Below, one piece after another: positions 37,749 through 47,318 of a stretch of 64,000 nt of DNA (positions are counted from its first letter, which is position 1; every line of letters begins with the position of its first letter). Origin of the DNA: Candidatus Pelagibacter sp. (GTDB lineage: Bacteria > Pseudomonadota > Alphaproteobacteria > Paracaedibacterales > CAIOTO01); contig PNMQ01000002.1 of NCBI GenBank assembly GCA_013823725.1, positions 62,001 through 126,000 on the forward strand, written 5' to 3'. The notes beneath the pieces are model-generated. The model did not search any database. It was not told where the DNA came from and worked only from the letters and a program-made list of their open reading frames with translations. A program made the translations under genes and the position numbers.

Positions 37749-39004
37749 ACATCATTTTTTTCATAGCAAAAAGATATTTAATATCTAAAAAACGAGAAGG
37801 CTTTGTCTCCATGATAACATGGTTTTCGTTTATAGGGATTGCACTGGGGGTTGCAACTTTAATTGTAGTTATGTCCGTCATGAACGGTTTCCGTCAAGAA
37901 TTATTTGGAGCCTTAGTCAACATGAAAGGCCATGTATCCATTCATAACGCACAAGGAATGATTACAGAAGATGCAGAAAAAATTGCATTATTCAAAAGCA
38001 TACCCGGTGTAAGACTTGTTTTCCCCATGATAGAGCAACAAGGCGTTATTTTATCCAAAAAAGAAACCCAAGGGGTACTTGTTCAAGGATTAGATCCCGA
38101 AGCCATTTCAGGTCGTCCTAAAATAAAAGTAGACGTAATGCAAGGTGACACCTTAGCAACTGCTTTACAAAATAATGGAGTTTTAATAGGACGTAGATTA
38201 GCTGAAAAACTAAATCTCAAACTGAATAGCCCCATCACCATTATGACTGCAAAAAGTCACTCTACAGCATTTGGCCCTATCCCAAAGCAAAAATCATTTA
38301 TCGTCAAAGGAATTTTCCACATCGGAATGAGAGATTTTGACAGAGGCTATATATTTATGCCTCTCAAAACAGCGCAAACATTTTTTAATGAAGAAAACAA
38401 TTGGTCTCAGATCGATTTTTTTTCAATCAATGATGATCTTTCAACTCATTTGGCTGATATTGTACAAACTGTTGTAGCTCGTGAATACAAAGATCAACCA
38501 AGCATCATGGCTTATGATTGGAGACATAGTGACGCAAGTATTTTTCAAGCTGTAAAAATGGAACGAAATGTAATGTTTCTAATTCTGATGCTTATCATCA
38601 TTATTGCTTCATTCAATATTGTCTCAGGTCTTGTGATGTTTGTAAAAGATAAAACTAAAGATATAGCAATTCTTAGAACCATAGGGCTTTCCAAGGCAAA
38701 AACCATTGGCATATTCCTTACTATGGGTTCAATGACAGGAATCATGGGAACATTATTGGGAAATATTGCAGGCGTATCTTTTGCTCTAAACATCGAAAAA
38801 ATACGTCAATTTCTGCAAAGCCTAACAGGATTTCAATTCTTTTCAGAAGAGATATATTTTCTATCCACCCTTCCTGCTACTTTAAAATGGGAGGATGTTA
38901 TTAATATTTCCACAATATCTATCGTTATCAGTATATTGGCAACACTTTATCCAGCTTGGAAAGCAGGATCTTTGAAAATAGTTGATGGATTAAAGTCGCT
39001 TTAA
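37745..39004 (+). CDS. lolC: Lipoprotein-releasing ABC permease LolC/LolE
   Basis: LolC-type permeases with the ATPase LolD extract lipoproteins from the inner membrane and pass them to LolA. The 419-residue product has the expected N-terminal helix after RYLISKKREGFVS, the large periplasmic domain (about residues 50-265), and three C-terminal helices, including the FtsX-like block DKTKDIAILRTIGLSKAKTIGIF near residue 305. lolD is normally the next gene but is absent; a terminator follows instead. Alphaproteobacteria usually have a single LolC/E hybrid, which fits here. Confidence 0.93.
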   Translation: MNIIFFIAKRYLISKKREGFVSMITWFSFIGIALGVATLIVVMSVMNGFRQELFGALVNMKGHVSIHNAQGMITEDAEKIALFKSIPGVRLVFPMIEQQGVILSKKETQGVLVQGLDPEAISGRPKIKVDVMQGDTLATALQNNGVLIGRRLAEKLNLKLNSPITIMTAKSHSTAFGPIPKQKSFIVKGIFHIGMRDFDRGYIFMPLKTAQTFFNEENNWSQIDFFSINDDLSTHLADIVQTVVAREYKDQPSIMAYDWRHSDASIFQAVKMERNVMFLILMLIIIIASFNIVSGLVMFVKDKTKDIAILRTIGLSKAKTIGIFLTMGSMTGIMGTLLGNIAGVSFALNIEKIRQFLQSLTGFQFFSEEIYFLSTLPATLKWEDVINISTISIVISILATLYPAWKAGSLKIVDGLKSL

Positions 39005-39012
39005 AAAAGTAG

Positions 39013-39049
39013 TATTTTCAACAAAACCATCCTTGAAAATATTTTTTTT
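39013..39049 (+). terminator. Intrinsic terminator after lolC
   Basis: TATTTTCAA (39013-39021) pairs with TTGAAAATA (39033-39041) around an 11-nt loop, followed immediately by eight T residues (39042-39049). Confidence 0.75.
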
Positions 39050-39119
39050 CTGGATAAACAAGCAAAAGGAAGGTATAAATCAAAGGTAGAGAGATAAAAT
39101 CACAAGTACCTTTTTAGAA

Positions 39120-41426
39120 ATGACAAAAAAATCGCATCTGCATTCTATCGTTTTAACACTTATGCTAACTACAAATATGGCATTTTCTGCACCTCTTGAA
39201 CAAATCGTGTTAGATGGGAATAAGCGTGTTGAATCGGAAACAATTTTGTCTTATATTTCTATTAAAAAAGGTGATGAATTTTCCGACGATTCCTGCGATA
39301 TTGCTTTAAAATCTTTATATGCGACTGGCTATTTTAAAGACATAAAAGTCAATCGTGTCGGCCAAAAAATGGTTGTTAAAGTTGAAGAAAACCCAATCAT
39401 AAATCGTGTCATTTTTGAAGGTAATAACAAAATTAAAGACGACGTTTTTGAAGAAGAAATAAAAATTAAACAAAGAGAAGTTTTATCGCCTTTCAAAATT
39501 CAAGAAGCCCAACAACGTATGCTTGAAATCTACAGAAGATTTGGACGTTATAATGCAACTGTTCATCCTAAAATTATCAATTTAACCAATGGAAGAGTAG
39601 AACTTGTTTTTGAAATTAATGAAGGCGACGTTACCAATATAAGAAAAATTGTTTTTCTTGGGAATAAATCATTCAGTCAAGCAGCACTTGAAGAAATTTT
39701 AAAAACTAAAGTTGCTCGTTGGTATCGTTTTTGGGCCAGTGATGATGTTTACGATCCAGACCGTTTTACAGCAGACCAACAAGAACTACGTAAGTACTAC
39801 TATGACAGAGGGTTTCCTGACATGAGAATAGTATCTTCTCAAGCAGAATTAACCCCAGATAAGCAAGATTTTTTTATCACATTTACCATTGAAGAAGGTG
39901 AAAAATATACATTCGACAAACCAGATGTAACATGTAGCATTCCCAAAGTAAGCAACGATGATCTTAAAAAAATGCTTATTGTAATAGAAGATCATCCTTT
40001 TTCAGGATCCGTGATTGAAGCTTCTGTAACAAGGTTAACCAATTTTCTATCCAGCAAAGGATACGCATTCGTAGCTATTGAACCCGTTGTAAAAAAAGAT
40101 CCCAAAACAAAAAAAGCAAAAGTTACCTTTGAAATAAAAGAAGGTCCCAAAGTTTTTATTGAAAAAATTATTATCAAAGGAAACGACCGAACAAGAGACT
40201 ACGTATTAAGACGTGAAATATCAGTTCACGAAGGTGACTCTTATTCAAGCGATAAAGTTAAACATTCTGAAAACCAGCTCAAAGATTTAGGGTATTTTAA
40301 AAAAGTTGAAGTACAAGCAGAACCAGGAAGTGCAGAAGATCAGGCTGTAATTGTTGCAACTGTTGAAGAGCAACCCACGGCTGAAATACAAGTTTCAGGT
40401 GGTTTTTCAACACTAGACGGTCCTCTCGCACAAGTACGTTTAGGTGAAAAAAACTTTATGGGTACAGGACGCTATATTTCAACAGAAATTGGTGTAGCTA
40501 AACGTCGTCAAGATTTTTCAGCAACTCTTGTGGAACCCTACCTTCTTGACTATAATATGTCCGGTACATTTAGTATCTTTAGTACCCGTTCAACACGTTT
40601 TCAGACATTTACACAAAAAAGAACAGGTTTTAGCGTAGGTGTCATATATGCCCTAAGTCCTTTCTGGTCACAAAGCTGGAACTATAACATAAGTTTTGAA
40701 GACATTAAAAACACAGTTAAGAATAACAACATATCTCCTTATCTTGTTGATCAAAAGGGTCAAAACGTTCTATCAAGTATCAGCCATACTATTGCTTACG
40801 ATGTACGAAATAGTTCTTCAAAACCATCAGCTGGACATAGAATAGCGTTAACAACATCTTATGCTGGACTTGGGGGGTCAATTCAATATCTTCAAAACTC
40901 GCTAAGCGGGTCTTATTACAAAGCACTAAGCAACGATGTCACTCTGATTCTAAAAGGTGAAGTCGGTGGACTCATGAAAGTGCAAAAGAAAATACGTGCA
41001 GCAGATAGATTTTTCTTAGGTGCAAACTCTTTCAGAGGTTTTGAATACGGTGAAATGGGACCAAGGGATGCTATCAACAAAGAGGCATTAGGTGGAACCA
41101 GATTCTGGACAGCAACAGCAGAAATAACATTCCCACTTGGATTACCTAACGAATTTGGTGTATCGGGCGCAGTCTTTACCGATATTGGTTCCTTATGGAA
41201 AGTTGGTGATAGTCGTACCTATGTTCCAGATCCAGCTGGAATGCCAAATCAACGCATCAGGCGAGAAATAATGAATGATAAACATTACACACGTGTTTCT
41301 GTTGGTGCTGGTATTTCATGGGATTCTCCCTTTGCACCAATATCTATTGATTATTCAAAAGCTATTAAACGCAAAAAACAGGATAATGAACAGAAATTCT
41401 TGTTTGGATTTTCAACTCGATATTAA
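39120..41426 (+). CDS. bamA: Outer-membrane assembly factor BamA
   Basis: BamA is the essential Omp85 insertase for outer-membrane beta-barrels. The 768-residue product has a signal peptide (MTKKSHLHSIVLTLMLTTNMAFSA), five POTRA domains over about residues 25-345 (for example VDGN-like LDGNKRVE, VIFEGNNKI, IVFLGNKSF, IIKGNDRTR), and a C-terminal 16-stranded barrel with the L6 VRGY-type motif as SFRGFEYG near residue 640 and a final aromatic (FLFGFSTRY). Length is normal. It starts a new unit after the lolC terminator and is followed 18 nt later by skp. The rseP gene usually found upstream is absent. Confidence 0.97.
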   Translation: MTKKSHLHSIVLTLMLTTNMAFSAPLEQIVLDGNKRVESETILSYISIKKGDEFSDDSCDIALKSLYATGYFKDIKVNRVGQKMVVKVEENPIINRVIFEGNNKIKDDVFEEEIKIKQREVLSPFKIQEAQQRMLEIYRRFGRYNATVHPKIINLTNGRVELVFEINEGDVTNIRKIVFLGNKSFSQAALEEILKTKVARWYRFWASDDVYDPDRFTADQQELRKYYYDRGFPDMRIVSSQAELTPDKQDFFITFTIEEGEKYTFDKPDVTCSIPKVSNDDLKKMLIVIEDHPFSGSVIEASVTRLTNFLSSKGYAFVAIEPVVKKDPKTKKAKVTFEIKEGPKVFIEKIIIKGNDRTRDYVLRREISVHEGDSYSSDKVKHSENQLKDLGYFKKVEVQAEPGSAEDQAVIVATVEEQPTAEIQVSGGFSTLDGPLAQVRLGEKNFMGTGRYISTEIGVAKRRQDFSATLVEPYLLDYNMSGTFSIFSTRSTRFQTFTQKRTGFSVGVIYALSPFWSQSWNYNISFEDIKNTVKNNNISPYLVDQKGQNVLSSISHTIAYDVRNSSSKPSAGHRIALTTSYAGLGGSIQYLQNSLSGSYYKALSNDVTLILKGEVGGLMKVQKKIRAADRFFLGANSFRGFEYGEMGPRDAINKEALGGTRFWTATAEITFPLGLPNEFGVSGAVFTDIGSLWKVGDSRTYVPDPAGMPNQRIRREIMNDKHYTRVSVGAGISWDSPFAPISIDYSKAIKRKKQDNEQKFLFGFSTRY

Positions 41427-41444
41427 CAGCGGATTTTGTGAAAA

Positions 41445-42041
41445 ATGACAATTGATTTCAAAAATAAATTTCATATCGTATCAGTGTTAAATATTGTAAT
41501 TATGGGGGTATTGTCTTTTTTTTTGCTTAAACCAGACAACACATCTTTATCCGTCAAATTTGGCTTTATTGATAGTGATAAACTAAAAAATGAAGCCATC
41601 CCATTTAATGACGTTAAAAACAAAATTGATAATGAAATAGAGAACATTCGCAAAGAATTCATACCACATTCTACGGCTCTTGAAACAGAGTTTGAAAATT
41701 TAAAAAAAGAAAAAAATACAAGCAAGGCCAAAGAAAAAAAAGAAAAATTTGAAAAAAAGAAAGCGTATGTTGATGCTTTATTTCTAAAAAAACAAAATTA
41801 TCTTCAAAATTTACAAAATGTGTTATCTCAAAAACTGAACGATCTTGTCTTAGAAACAATCCAAAAAATTGCAAAAAAGAAAAAACTACAAATGATTATC
41901 AATAAATATATTGATGAGAAGTTAGTCGTATTACACGCAGACCAAGCTCTAGACCTTACAGAAGATGTTATACTACAAATCAACAAGAAAAAAGATCTTG
42001 TAGCTGTGTCAGAAGAGGATTTAAAATCAAATGATCAATAA
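41445..42041 (+). CDS. skp: Periplasmic chaperone Skp/OmpH
   Basis: Skp is a trimeric periplasmic chaperone that holds unfolded outer-membrane proteins. The 198-residue product has an N-terminal hydrophobic segment (VLNIVIMGVLSFFLL), a short beta strand (FGFIDSDKLKNEA), then a long Lys/Glu-rich coiled-coil arm (about residues 65-150) and a closing helix-strand. Sequence is poor in identity, as usual, but build and position between bamA and lpxD are decisive. It overlaps lpxD by 11 nt. Confidence 0.88.
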   Translation: MTIDFKNKFHIVSVLNIVIMGVLSFFLLKPDNTSLSVKFGFIDSDKLKNEAIPFNDVKNKIDNEIENIRKEFIPHSTALETEFENLKKEKNTSKAKEKKEKFEKKKAYVDALFLKKQNYLQNLQNVLSQKLNDLVLETIQKIAKKKKLQMIINKYIDEKLVVLHADQALDLTEDVILQINKKKDLVAVSEEDLKSNDQ

Positions 42042-43062
42042 TAAATTTTATCCAAACTTTAAACCTATTTCTTTTTCTCAAATAATAGAAATAGCCCAAA
42101 TATCAAGTAACGATATTTATGAAGAATTAGATCCAGGCACTGTATTCACAGGTATTTCTAAAATTGATCAAGCTATGGCTACAGATATAGCCGTATTTCA
42201 TAACAATAAATATGCCCAAGAAGCAAAAGTATCCAAAGCAGGCCTTACTATTACCACAGAAGAATTGAGTAAACATCTACCTGCTAGTGCCCCTTTTATA
42301 GCCGTATCAAATCCTTATCGTATTTTTGCTAAAATTATAGCTTTTATGAATACGGAAAATAGAAATGATCATACATCCATTCACCCCACAAGCATAATTG
42401 ATCCCACTGCAAAAATGGGTAATAATTGCATCATTGGTCCCCATGTTGTGATCGATGCGTTTGCTGAAATTGGTGATAATTCAAAAATTGCTTCAGGGAC
42501 ATATATTGGTCCATCCGTTATCGTTGGAAATAATGCAACTATTCATTCTTCTGTCACTTTGTCGCATTGCGAAATTGGTGATAATGTGATCATTAAACCA
42601 GGTGCCAAAATTGGCCAATCGGGCTTTGGATTTAACATGGATGACCAAGGTCCATTTGACGTTCCACATGTAGGAATTGTTCAAATTGGCCATAATGTTC
42701 AAATTGGAGCTAATACCTGCATTGATCGTGGTAGCATTGGAAATACAGTAATTCAAAATGGCGTTAGAATTGATAATCTCGTACAAATTGCGCACAACGT
42801 CGTTATCGGTGAAAATTCAATTATTGTGGCACAAGTTGGCATTGCTGGTAGCACTCACTTAGGTAAATTTGTCGTTGCTGCAGGACAGGTTGGAATTTCA
42901 GGTCACTTAAAAATTGGAAATTTTGTTAAAATTGCTGCGCAAAGTGGTATCATAAAAGATATAGATGATAATATGACTGTGGGTGGATCACCAGCTGTTT
43001 CTGTGCATGACTGGCATCGTCAAACCATTGCACTCAAAAATTTAATCAAGAAAAAAATCTAA
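42031..43062 (+). CDS. lpxD: UDP-3-O-acylglucosamine N-acyltransferase LpxD
   Basis: LpxD adds the second 3-hydroxyacyl chain in lipid A synthesis. The 343-residue product has the N-terminal uridine-binding domain (about 1-100) and a left-handed beta-helix of hexapeptide repeats from residue 110 (IHPTSIIDPTAKMGNNCIIG onwards). The catalytic His lies in LVQIAHNVVIG near residue 253, and GKIGQSGFGFN-type sequence (AKIGQSGFGF) near 190. It overlaps skp and sits 15 nt upstream of fabZ. Length is normal. Confidence 0.97.
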   Translation: MINNKFYPNFKPISFSQIIEIAQISSNDIYEELDPGTVFTGISKIDQAMATDIAVFHNNKYAQEAKVSKAGLTITTEELSKHLPASAPFIAVSNPYRIFAKIIAFMNTENRNDHTSIHPTSIIDPTAKMGNNCIIGPHVVIDAFAEIGDNSKIASGTYIGPSVIVGNNATIHSSVTLSHCEIGDNVIIKPGAKIGQSGFGFNMDDQGPFDVPHVGIVQIGHNVQIGANTCIDRGSIGNTVIQNGVRIDNLVQIAHNVVIGENSIIVAQVGIAGSTHLGKFVVAAGQVGISGHLKIGNFVKIAAQSGIIKDIDDNMTVGGSPAVSVHDWHRQTIALKNLIKKKI

Positions 43063-43077
43063 AAAAGGGTACTAATA

Positions 43078-43575
43078 ATGAGCACTGAAAACACTAAATT
43101 AACTGTCGATATTAAAGAATTAGAAAATCTTATTCCACACAGATATCCTTTTCTATTGGTTGATAGATTAGTAGACATTGAACCCAATGTTTGCGCAACT
43201 GGTATTAAAAACGTTACGATGAATGAATGGTATTTTCAGGGACATTTTCCAGGCAATCCTATTATGCCAGGTGTACTTATTGTAGAAGCACTAGCTCAAA
43301 CAGCTGCAGCATTAGTTATCAAAAGCTTTAATATTGCCCAAGCAGAAAAATCTGATGTAGAAAAAGCACAAGGGTTACCTATGGTTTATTTCATGACAGT
43401 AGATAAAACAAAATTTAGAAAACCTGTAACACCAGGCGATACCTTGCATTTGCATGTTTCAAAAGATCACCAACATGGTAATATTTGGCGATTCAAAGGC
43501 CAAGCACGAGTCAATGATGTGTTGGTGTGTGAATCTTTATTTACAGCCATGTACGTTGAACCAAAAAAAGGGTAA
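43078..43575 (+). CDS. fabZ: 3-hydroxyacyl-ACP dehydratase FabZ
   Basis: FabZ dehydrates 3-hydroxyacyl-ACP in fatty-acid elongation and competes with LpxA for the same substrate. The 165-residue product has the hotdog-fold signature PHRYPFLLVDR near residue 20 and the catalytic block GHFPGNPIMPGVLIVEALAQ (His and Glu) near residue 57. It lies between lpxD and lpxA in the standard order with short gaps. Confidence 0.97.
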   Translation: MSTENTKLTVDIKELENLIPHRYPFLLVDRLVDIEPNVCATGIKNVTMNEWYFQGHFPGNPIMPGVLIVEALAQTAAALVIKSFNIAQAEKSDVEKAQGLPMVYFMTVDKTKFRKPVTPGDTLHLHVSKDHQHGNIWRFKGQARVNDVLVCESLFTAMYVEPKKG

Positions 43576-43586
43576 GCACAAAATTT

Positions 43587-44396
43587 ATGAAAAATATTTC
43601 TTCCCTGGCATCAGTTTCACCCAAAGCTAAAATTGGTCAAAATGTTATAATTGGTCCCTTTTGTACCGTTGGTGAAAATGTAACGTTACATGATGATGTA
43701 ACTTTAAAATCTCATGTTTGTATCGATGGGATAACGACTGTAGGCGAAGGAACAATAATTTATCCATTTGCATCTATTGGTATGCCTCCTCAAGATTTAA
43801 AATACAATGGAGAACCATCAACTGTTGAAATCGGATCGAAGACAACAATCAGAGAATATGTAACCATTCAGCCTGGTACAAAAGACGGAGGTATGAAAAC
43901 TCAAGTCGGTGATAACTGCCTTTTAATGGCAGGTGTACACATTGCACACGATTGTATTGTTGGAAATAACGTTATTATGGCTAACTATGCTACTTTAGGT
44001 GGACATGTTCATATCGGTGACCATGCCGTAATCGGTGGTCTAGCTGCTTTTCATCAATTTGTTCGCGTAGGTGAACATGCGATGGTTGGAGGAATGTCAG
44101 GCGTTGAACGTGACGTAATCCCTTACGGACTTGTTACAGGAGAAAGATCTTATCTTCATGGATTAAATATTGTTGGTCTTAAGAGACGCGGTTTTTCAAC
44201 ACCAGATTTAATGGAATTACAAAAAACTTTTGAATTTTTATTAATGGATAACAATACGCCTTTAGCTGAGAAAATTAAAAACTTTGTAGATACCAATCCA
44301 AACCTTTCAGCTTCACAAGAAATTCTCATTCAGTTCTTACAAGCACAATCCAAAAGAAGCTTTACTCTTCCAAAACTTAATCAGGATAAAAACTAA
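43587..44396 (+). CDS. lpxA: UDP-N-acetylglucosamine acyltransferase LpxA
   Basis: LpxA performs the first acylation of lipid A synthesis. The 269-residue product has a hexapeptide-repeat beta-helix starting at residue 8, the catalytic His in LLMAGVHIAHDCIVG near residue 120, and the conserved GLNIVGLKRRGF segment near residue 195 before the helical C-terminus. It ends one base before gltX. The lpxI/lpxB genes that usually follow are not here. Confidence 0.97.
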   Translation: MKNISSLASVSPKAKIGQNVIIGPFCTVGENVTLHDDVTLKSHVCIDGITTVGEGTIIYPFASIGMPPQDLKYNGEPSTVEIGSKTTIREYVTIQPGTKDGGMKTQVGDNCLLMAGVHIAHDCIVGNNVIMANYATLGGHVHIGDHAVIGGLAAFHQFVRVGEHAMVGGMSGVERDVIPYGLVTGERSYLHGLNIVGLKRRGFSTPDLMELQKTFEFLLMDNNTPLAEKIKNFVDTNPNLSASQEILIQFLQAQSKRSFTLPKLNQDKN

Positions 44397-44397
44397 A

Positions 44398-45816
44398 ATG
44401 TCATCCATCTCGCAAAAGCCAGTTGTTCGTTTCGCACCAAGTCCTACAGGATACCTTCATATCGGAGGTGTAAGAACAGCTTTATTTAATTGGCTTTTTG
44501 CAAAGCATCATCAAGGATCTTATCACTTAAGAATTGAAGATACCGATAGAGAACGTTCTACACCAGAAGCTGTGAATGCTATTTTAGATAGCCTTAAATG
44601 GCTTGGACTTGATCACGACGGTGAAATTATTTATCAATCCACACGCTTTAACCGTCACTATGAAGTAGCCCAACAAATGGTTGAAAAAGGCACAGCTTAC
44701 TATTGCACTTGTTCTCCAGAAGAAGTGGATGCTATGCGTGAAAAAGCTAAATCAGAGGGTAGATCACCTAAATATGATGGTACATGTAGAGATAAAAATT
44801 TAAAAAGTGATCAGGCTCCCCATGCTGTTATTCGTTTAAAATGTCCCCAAGATGGCGAGACAATTATCAATGATCATGTTCAAGGCACCGTAACAGTTAA
44901 AAATAAAACCCTAGATGATTTAATTCTTGTAAGATCAGATAAAACTCCAACATACATGCTTTCGGTCGTAGTCGATGATCATGATATGGGAATCACTCAT
45001 ATTATTCGTGGGGACGATCATTTGACAAATGGTTTTAAACAAGTTCAGATCTATAAAAACATGGGGTGGAGCATTCCTGAATTTGCGCATATCCCACTAA
45101 TTCATGGGCCAGATGGTGCCAAACTGTCCAAACGCCATGGCGCTGTGGGGGTAGAATGGTACAAGCAAGAAGGTTATCTTCCTGAAGCACTACTCAACTA
45201 TTTGCTGCGATTGGGTTGGTCACATGGTGATGAGGAAATGATAAGTATCTCACAAGCAATAGAATGGTTTAACCTAGAATCTATTGGACAATCCCCTTCT
45301 CGTCTTGATTTTGCAAAATTAAATAATGTTAATGCGCATTATATCAAAATTTCTGACAATCAAAGGCTGATCCAACTAGTATCACAATTTTTCAAAGATC
45401 ATTATTCACATCTTGAAATATCAGAACAAGAATTAAAGTGGATTGAAGACGGAATGAACGGTCTAAAAGAACGGTCAAAAACCCTTAAAGAATTAACAGA
45501 AAGCGCTTTAATATACACAAGGCACATTTTTGAATACGATGAAAAAGCACGAAAATTTATAACAGAAGATACTTTTACTACAATCAAAGATCTAGTATCA
45601 ACGCTTGAAAAAATTGAATTCAATCACGATAGTTTAAACCAAATAGTTCGTCAATTTGCTGAAGAACGCAGTTTAAAAATGTCAAACTTATCGCAATGCA
45701 TTCGTGTAGCACTTACTCATCGTACGGTTTCGCCTAGTATATTTGATATCATGGAAGTTTTAGGAAAATCAGAATCTTTAGAACGATTGAAATCTTTTTG
45801 CAACACACCATTATAA
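44398..45816 (+). CDS. gltX: Glutamyl-tRNA synthetase
   Basis: GltX charges tRNA-Glu (and often tRNA-Gln for later amidation). The 472-residue product has the class I motifs HIGH (as PSPTGYLHIGG, residue 15 on) and KMSKS (as KLSKRHG, near residue 243). A zinc-like CTC...C cluster (YYCTCSPEE ... YDGTC) is present near 100-125. It starts two bases after lpxA, so it joins the lipid A gene run, an unusual pairing. Length is normal. Confidence 0.97.
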   Translation: MSSISQKPVVRFAPSPTGYLHIGGVRTALFNWLFAKHHQGSYHLRIEDTDRERSTPEAVNAILDSLKWLGLDHDGEIIYQSTRFNRHYEVAQQMVEKGTAYYCTCSPEEVDAMREKAKSEGRSPKYDGTCRDKNLKSDQAPHAVIRLKCPQDGETIINDHVQGTVTVKNKTLDDLILVRSDKTPTYMLSVVVDDHDMGITHIIRGDDHLTNGFKQVQIYKNMGWSIPEFAHIPLIHGPDGAKLSKRHGAVGVEWYKQEGYLPEALLNYLLRLGWSHGDEEMISISQAIEWFNLESIGQSPSRLDFAKLNNVNAHYIKISDNQRLIQLVSQFFKDHYSHLEISEQELKWIEDGMNGLKERSKTLKELTESALIYTRHIFEYDEKARKFITEDTFTTIKDLVSTLEKIEFNHDSLNQIVRQFAEERSLKMSNLSQCIRVALTHRTVSPSIFDIMEVLGKSESLERLKSFCNTPL

Positions 45817-45900
45817 AAAAAAGTTGAAAATCATAATTAATCTTTAAGACAAATTCATTCTGGTACACTTAAAAGTATAGAAATTTATGAGTTATCAATT

Positions 45901-46614
45901 ATGAAAGTTGCATTAGTCACAGGTGGCACAAGAGGTATTGGGGCAGGCATAAGTAAAGAACTTAAAGAAAAAGGCTATCATGTTATCGCGTCCTACGTTT
46001 CAAATGTTGAATCTGCACAAAAATTTGAACAAGACACGGGTGTTCAAACTATTCAGTTTGATGTGTCCAATTTTGAAGAATGTGAAACAGCATACAAAAA
46101 AATTATAGCTGAATTGGGTAAAATAGACGTCCTTATTCATAACGCTGGTGTAACGGCAGATTCTACTTTATCCAGAATGTCGCAAGATCAATGGCATAAA
46201 GTCATTAATACCAATTTAAATTCTGCCTTTTACTTAACACAGCTTGTTCTTGAAAAGATGATATCTCAAAAATACGGACGACTTATTTATATCTCATCTG
46301 TTAATGCACTGAAAGGTCAAAGAGGCCAAGCAAACTATGCTGCGACAAAATCGGCACTCATTGGTTTTTCAAAATCTATCGCATTAGAAGTTGCGTCTAA
46401 AGGCATTACATCAAATGTTGTTGCACCTGGTTACATTGATACCGATATGGTAAGAGCTGTTCCTGAAAAAATTTTAGAAAAAATTATAGGAACAATTCCT
46501 GTTGGACGTCTTGGAACGGTTGACGAAATAGCACATATTGTTTCATTTTTAGCGGATGAAAAATCTTCATTTATAACTGGCTCAGTGATCAGTGCAAATG
46601 GTGGAATGTACTAA
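45901..46614 (+). CDS. phaB: Acetoacetyl-CoA reductase PhaB (SDR family)
   Basis: PhaB reduces acetoacetyl-CoA to (R)-3-hydroxybutyryl-CoA with NADPH for polyhydroxybutyrate synthesis. The 237-residue product shows TGGTRGIGAGISK (nucleotide loop), NAGVT, catalytic Ser in ISSVNALKGQRGQ, YAATK (Tyr and Lys), and the PhaB-like PGYIDTDMVRAVPEKIL. The latter and NGxxGQ-like spacing favour PhaB over FabG. phaA and phaC are not in the window. The 3' end overlaps the ccmA-like gene by 23 nt. Confidence 0.88.
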   Translation: MKVALVTGGTRGIGAGISKELKEKGYHVIASYVSNVESAQKFEQDTGVQTIQFDVSNFEECETAYKKIIAELGKIDVLIHNAGVTADSTLSRMSQDQWHKVINTNLNSAFYLTQLVLEKMISQKYGRLIYISSVNALKGQRGQANYAATKSALIGFSKSIALEVASKGITSNVVAPGYIDTDMVRAVPEKILEKIIGTIPVGRLGTVDEIAHIVSFLADEKSSFITGSVISANGGMY

Positions 46615-47227
46615 TTTGACATATTGTTTAAGTGATAAAGATAGTACATTGATGATGGATGTAAAAAATTTTGTGCATCCAAGTATTGAAGCATCCATGC
46701 GTCACCCTTTAAATTTCAGTGTTGGATCTTCTACTTTATTTTGTATCATTGGCGACAATGGAACGGGAAAATCCACACTACTTAAAATATTAGCTGGTTT
46801 AATGGCTCCAGAAAACGGAGAAATGATACAGCATGAAAAAATGGTCTACCTGGGTGAAAAATTTGGATTAAAGGAAAAAAGCACCATTCAGTCCTTTTTA
46901 AGTATTTATGATAAAAAACCTTTTAATAGCATTTTTTCATTTATTCCTAAATTAAAACTTAGCCATCTTAAACATAAAATTGAAATTTTATCCAGTGGCC
47001 AGAAAATGCTACTTAATTTTTATCGCATTAATCAAAGCAATAAAAAATTATGGTTACTGGATGAACCTTTTAGGTTTTTGGATACCAATAATAAACAAAA
47101 AGTCAAAAAATGGATTATTGACCATATTCAAAAAGAAGGTAGTGTAATTCTTACAGACCATTCTCTTCACTTATTTCAAGAAGAAATTAAAGCACAAAAA
47201 ATTAAGATTCAAACGATTTTGCTTTAA
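46592..47227 (+). CDS. ccmA: CcmA-like ABC transporter ATP-binding protein (cytochrome c maturation)
   Basis: CcmA is the ATPase of the CcmABCD heme-handling complex. The 211-residue product is a single ABC domain: Walker A GDNGTGKSTLLK near residue 53, signature LSSGQKMLL near 133, Walker B LWLLDEPFRFLD near 152 and H-loop ILTDHS. The LSSGQ, LWLLDEPF and short length resemble CcmA more than other ABC ATPases. No permease gene is adjacent. Possible starts GTG 46592, ATG 46598 and GTG 46601 all lie within the end of phaB. The ABC assignment is certain, the CcmA name less so. Confidence 0.72.
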   Translation: MQMVECTNLTYCLSDKDSTLMMDVKNFVHPSIEASMRHPLNFSVGSSTLFCIIGDNGTGKSTLLKILAGLMAPENGEMIQHEKMVYLGEKFGLKEKSTIQSFLSIYDKKPFNSIFSFIPKLKLSHLKHKIEILSSGQKMLLNFYRINQSNKKLWLLDEPFRFLDTNNKQKVKKWIIDHIQKEGSVILTDHSLHLFQEEIKAQKIKIQTILL

Positions 47228-47318
47228 ACAGTTTAGAAAATTTAGCAGATATTTTTATCCTTACTCGCCCATCAGATCTATGATACTATTTCTACATAGA
47301 ATATTAGGTTGTATAAAA

